Below are positions 9,291-22,200 of a DNA stretch of 64,000 bases, piece by piece. Source of the DNA: Agarophyton chilense. Lineage: Eukaryota > Rhodophyta > Florideophyceae > Gracilariales > Gracilariaceae. The notes under the pieces are model-generated. The model ran no database searches, was not told the DNA's origin, and was given only the letters and a program-made list of their open reading frames with translations. The stretch's first letter is position 1, and each line of letters starts with the position of its first letter. The stretch covers positions 372,001 to 436,000 of the forward strand of contig JARGXX010000001.1 of assembly GCA_030374765.1 (NCBI GenBank). The letters are read 5' to 3'. Made by a program: the position numbers and the translations under genes.

Positions 9291-10479
9291 AATCGTTGGC
9301 TCTATGACCGCACAGCTGGTCTAGACTCGGATCCAGAGTGACGAGCATCCCAAATCATAGACCATTGACGTGCTGTGGACCTGTAGTCAGTGCAAAGAAG
9401 GGAGGAGTCGGGAACGGCGTCCACAAATGGGTTCGGGTGAGGTGCGGTGTCGACATCCTTTTTTTGAGTTGTTCGTTGTTGAGGTGCACGTAGACACAAG
9501 GGCGTTTTGACGAAATGTGCAAGCATGCCCTGCGATTCATGGATGAGACGTCGATGGATGTGTCTCGAGACCTTTTTTTCTGTAGGAAGCATTGCTGCAA
9601 CTGGCATCTGATTCAACAGGCGTTGACGTGTATAAATTTGCTTGGGCTGCGTCTAAGCTCGCTTTTGAGATATTCGGAAGGGAAGTTGCTTCAAGGAAAC
9701 GTAGACAAAATTTGCTTGTGTTAGTCGTTCTCGGGAACGGTGGGAAAATCTTGGTTGACGGAGGTGGGGTGCCCAGATTTGAGAAATCTTGCGAGGTTCA
9801 TTATGACTCTGTTTTCAATATGTTTGGAAGACTTCCTATGGACTGTCAAGTGCGCACTCGAATTTCATCTGATTCACAGTCAGCAACACGCTTTAAGCGA
9901 CGTGTCCAGGGGTCGCCCAATATCTTCATCATGTCCATCACCCTGGGAGCAGCAGGAATTGGCGTTCCTTGTTCTTTAGTTAACTAGAGCAGTGCTAATA
10001 GCACCTCTGAGAAGCATGTCCTTCAAGCTTGAAGAAAATTGGAATATTGTCAGGTACCACATAGAGGCAAAGTCCATGACGGCAAAATTTGTCGATATCG
10101 ACCTTGTCGGGATGTACAATGCACAGTCTCAAGATCAGCGATTGATTGGAAAGATGCAGGTGAACAAAGACGTCGCCGTCCTTTTATCAACTGGACAGTT
10201 GTAAGAGCATCTCTAGCCTGCATGGAAACAAGAAATCTAATCCCCGCCGCACTGGCTCTCGACCTGGAAAGAGCGCCAATATAGACCGCATTTTTGCCCC
10301 AGCAGTGCCTCATCTTTCAAACGACTAACTTACCGCAACCCAAAATTACAGAGAACAAACCTGTGCAAGGCGTTTCTTAATACCAGGAAACTGTTTAGAT
10401 CACATCTACAAGCAACTGAAGGGGTGTGAAATATATGTTCGAATGGCAGATAAGCAGGGGAAAACAGAGATGCATCCGC
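9291..10479. other. No recognisable gene; possibly fossil transposon sequence
   Basis: Several 60-130 codon frames overlap on both strands here, but none gives a sensible domain. It may hold the 5' part of the fossil to its left and the upstream part of the Harbinger remnant to its right. Confidence 0.4.
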
Positions 10480-11220
10480 TATAATACATCGTGGTTGCAA
10501 TGCGGATGCTACGATACGGAGTTGCAGAAGGTGCTGTAAAAAATATATGTATATGTTCCGAATCTTAGTACTGTATTCAGGTCAGGCTTTTTTCGCTTAA
10601 TTGTCGAGAAGTTTGGCGCCGAGTACATGCGATAGACGACATTGCAAGATCTAAACCTCATCATGAAAAGCAATGCAACCTGCGGCTTTCCCGGTTTCAT
10701 TCGTAGTACAGACGGTATGCCCCGGGATTGGAAGAACTTTTCTGGCGCGTGAGAAGGACAGTACAAGCGAAAAGAGAAAAAACCTGCAGTCGCGCTCGAG
10801 GCTATATGTGACGCCGAGTTAAGCACAGAGCATATGTATTTTGGAAGTACTCGATTGCAAAATGATACCAACATCCTTAAAATATCATAAACGATGTAGA
10901 TGTTACGCATTCGAGATTTTTCACCTACTTTACCGTACAAGGTACACGGCAGCACGTGAAACCAGTTATAATACATAGCCGACGAGACACACCCAAACTG
11001 GGCTACCTTTTCAAAAACAATCAAAGACGCAATATTCCGAAAAGAACGAATATACTCAAAGGCTGTACTAGTATTCAGAAAAGCTATAGAGCGCGATTTT
11101 GGGGTTCTTGGAGCTCTTTCCCACATTCTGCAGCGGCCGTTCAGAATGTGGAAACCCACGGACATAGAATATGTAATGAATACGTGCATTATACTACACA
11201 TTATGAACTTTGAGTCGCAT
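10480..11220 (+). pseudogene. PIF/Harbinger-type transposase remnant
   Basis: On the plus strand the following appear in order: STDGMPRDWKNFSGA, EGQYKRKEKKPAVALEAICD, YFGSTRLQNDTNIL, YIADETHPNWATFSKTI, AIERDFGVLGALSHILQRPF and YVMNTCIILHIMNFE. These match the order of conserved blocks of the plant-transposon/DDE_Tnp_4 transposases of PIF/Harbinger elements: D-C-x-H-W-x-W, G-Q-Y-x-G-K-E-K-K-P, N-D-I-N-V-L, and Y-x-L-x-D-G-I-Y-P. Harbinger enzymes cut and paste DNA with a DDE triad. There are about six in-frame stops, near 10542, 10646, 10749, 10888, 10894 and 10955-10965. I did not find terminal inverted repeats. The copy is dead. Confidence 0.7.
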
Positions 11221-13636
11221 ACGGACACTTGAGACAGGGGCATGAATAGTCCAATTCATTTCGAAAATGGTATCGAAATGATCAAGAACGGTCAGAGCAT
11301 CAAATGGGACTCTTTGAAATTTACTCGTGGGCTACTAGGCAAGACCTTCGCGCTTCAGACTTAGTCTTCAATATTGGTCTCATGTTGCTTCAGAATCGTC
11401 AGTAATGACGATCAATCCTCTCTGAAGCACGACTTGAATCAGCATAACTTCATGCGCTCTTAGAGAGAGTAGGATAATAGGACGAGAGAGCATGTAGTTG
11501 CGTAGTAATCTATGCAGTAAAGACTCTTTTACTTAAGCAAACAACGGTGCGAAGCGTCACATACCAAGGGGGTCCGGTGGTCTCTCCTAACGTGGCACAA
11601 GAACATTTTGCACACCAAAGTGCTTTTCTACACTATCAAAATCTCAATCCTTTTCAGAGTGCTTTGGTGGAGTTTTGAGAGGTGTATGTGACTTGTCTCC
11701 TGTGCTCTAGGCACCGTTTTAACCAGCTCTTCTTGCGTAAGCCCAAAGATGACTATACTTATCTGTATTTCGACAAGTCGAGCCCGTTTTGGGGCGTTTT
11801 CGAGGTACTTTTTAGGCAGCGCGTCGAACAAAGCGACCGCTTCCGGCTTGTCTTAGCATTCGGAAAGAGAGAAGACCGCAATAGCGTTCTTTCTTCCATT
11901 ATTTTTGACTTCCGCTTCCCAGGTGATTCCCGCGATCGAACAGCCCGTGGAAGAAGTTTTTTTTGCTTTTTATACTTGGCTCTGCCCCTTCCAATTCCTT
12001 AACGATGTTCTGCTTTTCCTCTGCGCACCTTCATGATCGCACTGCGTTCTACATGCTCGGTAATGCTATCAGCTTCAACATAAACGTGCTCCAGGCTTTG
12101 TGATGATTCTGTTGATGGTAGTGCGTACTACTTAGGGTGCCAAAGAAGCACTTTTCCGGTGTCAAAGAACAGAACCTTCGTGAATTCAGAATCCTTGAAG
12201 TCGTAGGACAAAATGTTAGTTTTCCTATGGTGAATTCTAACTGCCAATGACACGACATTCAGGTTTGACACCACGGCTGAATTAGATGCTTGTACTCTGC
12301 ATATTGCCACCCAAAACATCTGCACATCTGCAGACATATCAGCGAAGTGTTGCGCGATACTATTTGCGGGGCATGATCCGTGTCTGCCTTCTATCACGCT
12401 CAACAACTCTGGAACAAGGTCGAAAAAGCGCCATGTGACCGTTTTCATGAACACCTTACGTGTTGAATTGACTCCAGTTACGGGTTCATAAGATGCTGCA
12501 ACTCACGTCTTCACTAGTGTTTCGTTTTCAAGCCGGTTCTAGTTCTTCCAGCAGCCCATAATTTCAAGCGAAAAGATGAGATGGGAAGTGATGAAGATGC
12601 TCAAATGGATCTAAACGTGCAAGGGGTTTGTATTGCGGAATGGGAATTTGGCGCCAAAACGTTCCTTGGCCGTTAAATCATACTAGCATATCTATTTGTT
12701 TTATTGGATTTACTTCAGCCTCTATTCGGGGGTCTGATACAGAAAAACTGACATTAAAAGAAAAATGGAAAGAAGGATTTCATTTTTTGCAGTAGAGTTG
12801 CATTTTTTCCCCGCGGCATGAAAATCCAGGATAGATCTACTTCTAAAAAGATGCTCTAAGCCTTATGCTCAATAATGTCTTCTAAAGATCAACCAAGGTC
12901 GCATTTATCTTTTTTTTGAAAAGATAAGACGTTTCACAGTCACCCCAAGCTAAACCTTTTGTGGCCATCCGTTGAAAACTGGACATTTTTGATCTTATGA
13001 AATGATTCTTTAGATATTTTTACTAGCTTCGACGCTGGAAGAAACTAAAAAAACGGCCATATTTTGTAGGGTCTTCGAAGATCTTCGGCGACCGACATTG
13101 AACAAACCGACCGATTAAAGAGACATCTTTTCCCTTTCTCCGTTACATTTTCGGGCGGTGGCAGTACCAAACCCTACCAGGCACAAAACACGTTTCAAAC
13201 CGTTATTCTAACTTACGGCATTTTGCATACAGTAATGAAGAATACTGAGAGCTGGTTGTGGTGCTTTCTGTAGTCCTGACAATCTCGCTGAGTTCACGGC
13301 AAAGTAGGATATCGGGGCTGTGCAATCAGTCTATTAATCAGTGCACAATAAACCATTGCGGGGACCGAAGAAGGACGGAGTTCTCGGGGGTAGCTTTTTC
13401 TACCCGTTGTTCTCGCCTGCGACTGCGTTACACATTACGCGAATTAATTTCAAAGCTCTGCATTTATTTGGCCCCCACTCTATCCTTACTGCGAAGTGCG
13501 CTGCACAATTTAACCTACAGATATGGGCCCAGGCAATATACCTGTAGTATTCTGCACTGTCGGAATGCCGATGGAAAACTTTTTTGGCTAAGTATCATGA
13601 TACTCATAAGTGAGTACAACGGCTAGGATGAAGTTA
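11221..13636. other. 2.4 kb without recognisable features
   Basis: AT-rich sequence. The longest frames (11682-12002 plus, 12128-12454 minus) are about 105 codons and show no domain. Probably degenerate transposon or intergenic DNA. Confidence 0.5.
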
Positions 13637-13916
13637 TGAAGCGGCACCCCGCAGATGGTCCGTGAGGTGGTATGTTACACGTGGGATATCGGTCTGCCAC
13701 GGCGCATCCGATTCGACCCTTTGTAGGGAAATACCGGATTGGCAACGGCGCATATGCTGTTGTTGGTAGCCACGTGGCAATCATTATCCCGTACTGTAGA
13801 GGGGTTACTCGGTTAACCAAGTTTAGATCTAGATATTATTATGTGCGGCGCTCACCCCTGTGCACCGTACTTAAGGCACAAAAGGGAGCGCCGACTCCAA
13901 AGTAAAGGAGACAACA
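13637..13916 (-). repeat. 280-bp LTR, copy A, at the 3' end of the Copia fossil
   Basis: On the minus strand it begins TGTTGTCTCCTTTACTT and ends in TTCA. Copy B (18920-19200) has the same termini and nearly the same length, and shares blocks such as GGCAACGGCGCAT, CCACGTGGC and AGCGCCGACTCC, with much divergence between. It lies directly downstream (minus strand) of a Copia gag-integrase segment, so it is probably that element's LTR. No target duplication is visible. Confidence 0.6.
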
Positions 13917-16232
13917 GTAGAACATTTGATTCTGCCACTGGTGACTCGGCCGGCTCAAGGCCATATGCTTCGTGAACTGCTGGTGTTGTTGTAGAGGGAT
14001 CATGATTTATCGGATCAATAATAATGGGAGAGTATGAGAGCTCATTCGACGCCGATTGATCTGTAACTCTAACATCGACATAATCGGAGTTCTCAAAACT
14101 GCTATATTTGTCATCCGTGCAGTTGAGCTCTTTAAAATTTACATCTCTTGCCAGAATCAACTTCTTCTTTCTAACGTTCCACAGCTTATAGCCGTATGAA
14201 GCGGCGAATTATGCGAAGGAGACAGAATTCTTGGCTCTCTCTTGTTGTTTTTTCAGCTTATGGTAAACATTGTACCAGCACATGCTGCCAAAGACTTGCA
14301 GATAGTTCAGTTCGAGCTCGCGTTCACTCAACAGCTGGAATGGTGTTATATTACTCGACAATCCTTTGAAAATGACTCTTTTACGAACATAAACCGCATT
14401 TTTCACAGTTCCCGTCCAATAGATCTCAGGCAGTTTCTTGTGGTGTAGCGTAGAGCGATTCATGTCCGTAAGTGTTCGGTTAAACCTTTCGGCGAGCCCG
14501 TTTTGTGGTGGGTGGCACGACATAGTTAGCTGATATTAAACAACAAGACGTTTTAATTCTGCAGAGAACTTCTGAGGAACATATTCCTCACTGTTTTCTG
14601 TGCGTTATTCATTTAGCACATTCTCAAGTGCGTTGATGGTTTCCACTTCTCTTCTGGTCTGGTTCCGCATGAATTCGAGAAACTTCATGAAAAACCGAAC
14701 AACTTAATCCTTGTTGTTGAGCATATAAAGGGAGTAGTACCTACTGTACTGGTCAACGAATGCATAATAATAACGCGAGCGTCCCAAGGAATCGAGCTCC
14801 ATCGGACCAGAAAAGTCCGAGAGATCCAGTTCCAAGAGCTCTGTCGCAAGGTCTCCCTGTTGCTTGGGACTCGGAGGGCGCCTCGCTTTGCATACTACAC
14901 AAGATTCACACACATCCATTTTCTGGAACAAGCTCACATTAAGACCGGACACAACACCAAAACGAACTGTTTTCCTGATGCAATTCTAATTTACATGAGG
15001 CATTCTAGTTTGCCACCGTGGCAAGTCGGACAGATATGTAGAATCTTGGTGTGGAACCAATCAGAGGGGGTGCGAAGGTGGTATGAGCATTTGATTCGAT
15101 GGCATTGAGAAATGAGTTTGGAGCCCTTGTATACACTTACATGGAGTCACTTAAATTCAAAATGCGCTTACATATCTCACATCGCCGACTCTGACAGTAA
15201 GTGGTATCTTAAAAGAGGTACGTGCACAACTTGGTTAGGTCTACACATGCGCTTTGAACCATCAACTGTGAGGTCTAGCTCAACACACCGTAGCCGACGC
15301 GACTCCAGCTTGCAATCATTTTCTATACTGACATTAGAAGATTGAAACATCGATTGGTCATGAGTCATGTGGAAAGTCGCGCCAGAGTCTACGATCCACA
15401 TGCTTTCGGTGGCCTTTTGCAAACCGGTTGCAATGAGGCAAAAATTGTTAGAATCAAAGCGGCCCTCGCGGCCCTTTTGGCAGAGTGCGGTCTGCACACT
15501 TTTCTGAGCAGGTGTTTAATGATTCTTGTAGGCCTCATCACGTTTTTTTGACGCATTTATCTATGAATAACGCTTTTCACCACAATACTTACACACAATC
15601 GACTTACATCGTAAATACTTGCCCACCAAAGCAGCGTCATTTCCAGATTCATCCGTTGTTTGGTCCACCGTATGCTGCTTTTCTTGCAGCAATCCACTCT
15701 TGACAAATTCAAGAGTCTGTGAACAGTCACCTATAGTAGTATTGATTGCAACAAGCCGGTGCTTCAGTAGTTGGGGATGCCCACAGAGTATATTCATGGC
15801 CATGTCGTCCTTCTCATGGATGACGGCCATATTTTTCAAGTTCGACGCAAGATGTCGCACTCGATTGAAAAACTGTACAAATTTCTTCTTGTCACGCTTA
15901 TTCATGGTGTAAAATGAACGCGTAACATAGATTCGGTTCAGTAATTTTTTTCCATTGAAACACATCTCAAATGGCCTTCCAAACTTCTGCATCCCTTTCC
16001 CTGTATTTCGCATGATCCAAATGATCGTTGTGAAGTCTCAGTTTATTGATAGTTCTATCCTTTGCATCATACGTCCATCAATTTGATAGCTTTTCTTCGA
16101 CAATGGGTTTCGTTGAGCGCAAATGGTCGTCAAAATCTTTGAGGGCAAGTAGAAGCTCTATCCTTTGCATCCAAACATTGAAGTTTTTATCACAGAGCTT
16201 ATCGCCTTTGACGCTACAAAACGATTCCATTG
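13917..16232 (-). mobile_element. Ty1/Copia retrotransposon fossil lacking reverse transcriptase
   Basis: Minus-strand pieces come in Copia order. Gag (about 16232-15560) has FNVWMQRIELLLALKDF and a terminal Cys-x2-Cys knuckle start. Protease follows (WIVDSGATFHMTHD, about 15400), then the pre-integrase region. Integrase (about 14950-14209) has CVVCKARRPP, DLSDFSGPMELDSLG, AFVDQYSRYY and NGLAERFNRTL. After integrase the sequence passes through about 300 bases of unclear content into the 280-bp LTR, so the reverse transcriptase and RNase H half is absent. The copy is old, with many breaks. Confidence 0.8.
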
Positions 16233-18919
16233 CGGAATTCGATTAAATGTAAGTTTCATATAACAAGGAAACCAAAAATAAATAAATAAATATAGCTAAA
16301 AATAAATTCCGAAGGTTGAACTGACAAGAGTCAGTGAGCGCACTAGAATGGTTTTCTATACCTGCTTCCCAAAGGATTCGGACCCCTGTCCTCAAGAGCT
16401 CATCCCGGTAGATAACGGTTTTTGTAGTGTACCGTCTCCCACGCTGAAGAAAGAAGGCGCGTTGCTCTCTACAAAGCGTACAGAAGATGGCTGATGACCG
16501 AAGATATACTTTCACAAAAAAATCCGTTCTGGCACCTTGTAAGAACTTATGCAACCTCGATACCGAGGCTACGTCAAAATTCAAAGTACGCTCCTGAAGC
16601 ATAATCAATGAATCTTGGAAATGAGGTCAGCCTACAAAAATTCACCTCGTCATTTAACACGAATCAAAAGCTCTTTATTAAATCTTTTCACAACAGCCTC
16701 AGCGCCCAACCAAAACGCCACGCTCACAAACAAAGTGAAACGACTAACAAAATTCAGTACACCAAGACATCCCGTCAACAGATGCACCCGCAGTTTTCAC
16801 TAAGTCTTACCGACCATGGTTGCTATCAGTTCTAAAAATAGCGAGTAGGGAGCCCAATTGACTGAACAACTGCTTTTGTTCGAACCACCTAACTAACTTC
16901 TTCGATTTCTCGGTTCAGCCTCCCGTCGCACAGCCAAAAGAAGAAAGCCGAGCAGAAACAGATGCTGAGTCAAAAACGCATGGCCAAAACATCAACGAAA
17001 GGCGAGTCGCACTTCAAAAACACAACCGATAACGACACAAAGACCCAGAAACGAACCGATAAAAGGCGACTAAAGCAAGAAAAAAACACGAAACAGAATG
17101 CAATCGACCTCAAACGCTACAACAAAGGATCGAAGCAGGAAATAAACAACAGAAAAAGTCAAAAAACCAACAGTACTACGACCTCAGGAAGAAAGGCAGA
17201 CAAAATAGACATAAAAACCAGCACCTACTAAATCAAACGCAGAAACTCAACTCGGCAACGGCAGAACGGAACGACAAAAACGAAACGAGCTCCATGAATT
17301 GAGGGAAGAAAAATGAGGGACGCGATTGGCGCCAGAGAAGGATAGCAGCGACAAACCCAAGATGACTAGAGAGGTCAGTGGAGCTGGGCCCATAATTTAG
17401 AGATCTAATACTTCTGTTTTGCTTAAATAAGAGAAAAAAGATCTCACAAGAGGAGTTGTTGAGTCCTGACGTCAGATATTTCAAAGCAGGTTGTGTGATA
17501 AGGAGCTCCTGTGAAAGCTAAGCTCACCTTGAGATGCTATTTTAGCAGGTTTACAGCGTCTTTAGGAACCTAAGTACCTGCGGCTGATGGATACTGATGA
17601 GAATAAACATTATCATTCTAAACGTTCAGCTATCATTGTTTTTACCTTTATCTTTGCCAAGCAGCGTCCTTGAGGCTGCAATGTGAGCTGTAAGCAGCTC
17701 TTGATTCAGCCTCCACTTCAATTAGTTTGACAAGATGTAGCACAGTTCTTTTAAGGCCCGGTCGCCGGTTGTCTCGTCACTCCGTCGCCTAGCACTTGGA
17801 ACCCACCACCCCGGAATGTAGTCTATTTCACAGATTTCTGAACACCCGACCTGTTGTAAAAAGAAGATAAAGTTGAGGGTTGGAAGGACAGGTCGCCCGC
17901 TCTGGCTAGAATTTACCTGGAGAAAGTCGGTATTCGACTTATATACGACTCAAATCCGGAAACGTTATAATTTCCAGCACCCGTAATCCGTGGAATACCA
18001 AGCGAAGAAATTCAATACTACCAAGCACAATCAAACATAGCAATAAACCCTAATCCAAAATCACACCAACTTACAACAGCGAAGTACAAGAGCGCCCAAT
18101 GCACCATCACACTGCAGTGAGCACAAATTCAATGTGCCAGCATATACTAATTGTGATCCGCCTCAGTGCATGTTCTTGTTGCAGCGAAGTACTTAATGCC
18201 TCCTCTGATCCACAAGACAGCGTGTCCCTTCGTCGAGAGAATTCTTCACCGCTTGTAATATGTATATTGCATAGGACCTGGACAGCGTGAGCACTTTGCA
18301 CAGTAGTAGAACTAGAATATTCGGATACGTTTATACTAGAGAATCCTAATAGCCCCTTTCCACAAATCACAGTGGCAAAACTATTCATACATTGGAATTA
18401 CAACACAAAATAAGTAAAATCTTTTTCGAAACGGTTCGGATTGGTACACAGATTTGCCTTAATTTGAAAGAATAGGATCTACGTAAGACATTCGAATGAG
18501 GAGGAGCTAAGGTGCGTGGCCGGAAAGTGTCCATAGCGGGCACCGGAAACCGATCCTGCTGCGATTCTATCCTCGCTGAGGGACGAGTCGATAGTGCTGA
18601 GCAAGAGAGGATGTTGATAGATGCACCACGACCCAATAGCTTTTCTCTTTTTGAGCTAGTTCGCAATTGCAAATGAACCTCAGAATCATCACCGTTTCCC
18701 ATCATTTTTTCTGAGATACCTGCGTTGGGACCGACTTTAGTGTGATCGATAACACTCAAGATCATCAGACCTACGATTAAACTGATAAGGTTTTTCTTTT
18801 GACGAGTTTCTTCATGCTTCCGGTGTAGTATTCTACTATGACGGGGAATCCGATAGGATGATTTTTCGCGAAGTCGCGGTTGGAACTCATAAGTGAGTGA
18901 TGTCATCAAACTTGTGATA
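16233..18919. other. 2.7 kb without recognisable genes
   Basis: This lies between the Copia gag and LTR copy B. If B is the 5' LTR of the same element, this stretch is far too long for a leader and must contain inserted DNA. The frames seen (for example 18385-18972 minus, with no ATG start) show no domain. Confidence 0.4.
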
Positions 18920-19200
18920 TGAAACGGCACACTGCGTAGGATGCCAGGAGGCAGGGTACATTGTTGGAACACGTGGCATCATGAGTAGACTGGCTTGCAA
19001 CGGCGCATGTAGTGGCAATCCACGTGGCTGGTTTTACTACCCTTTGTAGCTAGACGTCCATTAGGGACCATACCCATACAGTGGTTTGGCTAAGTGGCTG
19101 ACCACTGGGTATTATTTATATATTTATTTGGGCACTCACCCTGGCACACAGTATATAGTGTACCAGAGGTGAGCGCCGACTCCAAGTAAAGGAGACAACA
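18920..19200 (-). repeat. 281-bp LTR, copy B
   Basis: It has the same orientation, termini and block order as copy A at 13637-13916, but is heavily diverged from it. It may be the 5' LTR of the Copia fossil or a separate solo LTR of the same family. Flanking five-base duplications are not evident. Confidence 0.55.
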
Positions 19201-22200
19201 TGGGCATCATGACTATTCTGTTCCTCGCTTAGGATTCCTTAACCGGAGATCCGGACGAGCTATAATAGATAGTCAGCCCCCAACCACTTCACGGGCCGTC
19301 TCGTACCTACGTCCCATCAACGTTTTACAGTTGCACTGTTCACCCTCGCTGGCGAGTAGTGGCCTTACACCCCACTTCGAGCTCGCTGGTGTTGTAGCTC
19401 TACCACCCCTTTTACTTCGCCGCAAGCGACCCACCGGCAGTCCGAACGCTGTCGCACGTGTCTGCTCTCTCCGTTAGAGCGGATACTACATCTGGAAAGC
19501 TTTTGCATGAAAAGCATTAATGAGTGTCCAATACTTAAAATTGCTTTTTTCCGCTTTTAGATTCTGCGAAATATGCATTTTGTTTGATTGAAGCAAAAAA
19601 CCAGGAAAGGTGAAGATTAAGAGTCCAAAATAAATTCTTTTTCCTATATGTGCATTACAAAATGGCCGAAGAACATTTAAATGCTCCCAGTAGAAAATAA
19701 AGCCTAAACTACTATACTGGAAACGCAGACGCATGGCTAGACGAATGTGGGGAGTAGGCCAGGGACGAAACACTGAGATCGGATAAATTCTGCTTCAGCC
19801 CCTCTAAAATCTGGGCCTTAGACGAATAAGGGAGAGAGAATTCATATCAATGAAGGCTTCCAGAACTATTGAGCTTTTTCAAACGAGACAGTAACACAGA
19901 ATCTGTAAGAGAAAAATACCGGTGTTTCCTGATCTTTGCATCACGAATTAGAAGCCCTGCTGGTGACTGTGCTCAGAAATTCACAATCCGCGGGTCTTTT
20001 GGGAAGCATATATTCTCTAAGCGTAGTGCTGAAAATACTATAGAACGTGAATGCGCACCGAAGCCTCACGTAGTACCCTAAGCAAGGTGGTAAGAATCAT
20101 GTTGAAAAAGAAAGGCGCAGATGGAAGGGTTGATTTCTTCCGAAAATGGGAGATGATACTTTGAAGGGCCTTGTTTTCCCGTCAGAAAGCTGCTTGTCTA
20201 GAGCAAAAAAACTTGCCATTCGCGCACGCCCAAAAGAAATCCATGCCATAGAGTGAAAAGCGAATTTTCGGCAGTTGGCCACTTCTAACTTGAGCGCAGG
20301 TTAGAAAAAGGAAAAGGAAAGAAGGTAAAAGACGAGATGGAAAAGAAAGAAAAACAAGAAAAACAAGTGAAGGTACTCAGCCTTGGCAATTTATTTCGGT
20401 TTGCAGCCACTGTAATTGACGACTATATCTACATTGCAAGCTCTTCCGCCACCGGTGGTGTTCTTCTCTGGGCTACCCACGTCTCGAAACGTCCCAATTC
20501 GTGACGAGGCGCTGCGCGCCCCAATAATTTCAAACATAAAGCATCATAAATACAAACTCAAAAAATCATCCAAAGTGCCGCGCCAGTGTCAACTTCCCTT
20601 CGCAGCCCATATTCGCCTATTACGACCAAAACATCATTCCCAGCTTTGTTCAGTCATTGAACTCTTCCAATCAGATCGCTCCACTTTGGCCGAAGCCGCA
20701 AGATGCCCTATTGGAACCAGACCACTTGTCCATACCCCGTTGCATGAGGGCATTTGCAGTAGCCAATATGATAGCCGTTTCACGTGGGAGATTGAGATGA
20801 GGGGCATATGAGGTTTCCTCGAACGGGGGGGGGGGAATGTCCATAAGTGCACATGTTTTAATCCACTTTTGGTTTTTCAATATTTACGAGACCCGGAGGG
20901 CCTTGAGAAGGCATTCTATCATACCTCAACAGCCTCGGCGAAAGTTTGAATCGAATAGATGACCAATGAACTAAGCGATTTTTTCGTCTAGCTACCCGAC
21001 ACTTTGCAAAAGAAGAAGGTGAGATTTTCGCCAATCTGCAAACAGTGAATCCCGAACTTTGTAGCAGGTGATTGTCTGGGATTGAAGACTGCATTGGCGG
21101 AGACAACAGAGAGTATGGACTTTCACGAAGAGCCTGCGATAAGTTGTAGACATCACAGAGAGGGGCGTGTAAACAAGAGAGACTGCCTGCTGGATTGAGC
21201 TTCAAAGGCATCCAGTGAAGAAGGAGAGTAAGGTCTTGTCAGAACAGAAAACGCAATCCAATTGCAGGAGTTATTGAGATTTCTTGAAGAGGACCGCTCT
21301 TTATGGATGACATCAAGAGCTGTAATTCTTTCAATAAACATCGCGATGCGTTCGTCGAAGGCAACTTTTGAAAGAACGATTTCATATACTGCAATAATTA
21401 CAGCTTTAGATTCATATGCGACCTATCAAAGCGCCATTTTGATCTTAGTTCCGTCCTGAAAGGGAGCATCGCAAAACAGGCGGGGAAATGATGGAATACG
21501 TCGTACACAAAAGTTTTTACAAAACTGTTTGGGTGAATCACAGTTTTTTACCTCTCTTTTCGTACTCGAGTCTCCTAAGACTCAGTCTAGAATGATGGTA
21601 GCTGTTCTTAGCCTAGATGTGCATATCAAACGCTAGGGCGAAGTGTTGAAGTACCTGAAACGTAGATGATAAGTCTGATTTTCATACTGATATCAGCGTA
21701 CAGTAGCTGGAAGAGATCAAACATTGCAGCCATCTCTCAACATTGCGGAGGATGGAACATGTGGCGAGGGTGGTGTTTGGGAAACGCAGCAAGATCATAA
21801 ACAGTTGAAAACCCCGAAATGACAAGCCTTTGAAACAAACACGTCTTTCTGCAGGTACCTATGATACTCTGCATAGTGTGCCACGCATCTAAATGTGCTG
21901 CAGGTCCGGCTGAGTTTATGAGAAAGAGCTAAATAGACAACGTTGATGTAACGTCAAGGACCCGTAGTGTTCTCCATCCGGCAACGAAGGCTTCCTCAGC
22001 TGTAGAGCCTCCCGCACGGCGATTCTTATCGAGTTCAACCTTCATGTTGGCTTGCACAAAATATTATACGAGTTGATTGGTGAATTAGTTCACACCATGA
22101 AATGAGAGCCCTACAGAGTTCTGGTCACCAATAACAAAATTGAAAAGTTATTATTTGATCAAAAGCATAATCAACCATAAAGGGTGTCTCAGACCAGATC

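Noticed and set aside
10509-11243. 244-codon minus-strand open frame
   Set aside because: The plus strand shows ordered PIF/Harbinger transposase blocks; the minus frame is a shadow with no sensible domain.
18385-18972. 195-codon minus-strand frame
   Set aside because: No ATG start near the beginning, no domain, and it overlaps the end of LTR copy B.
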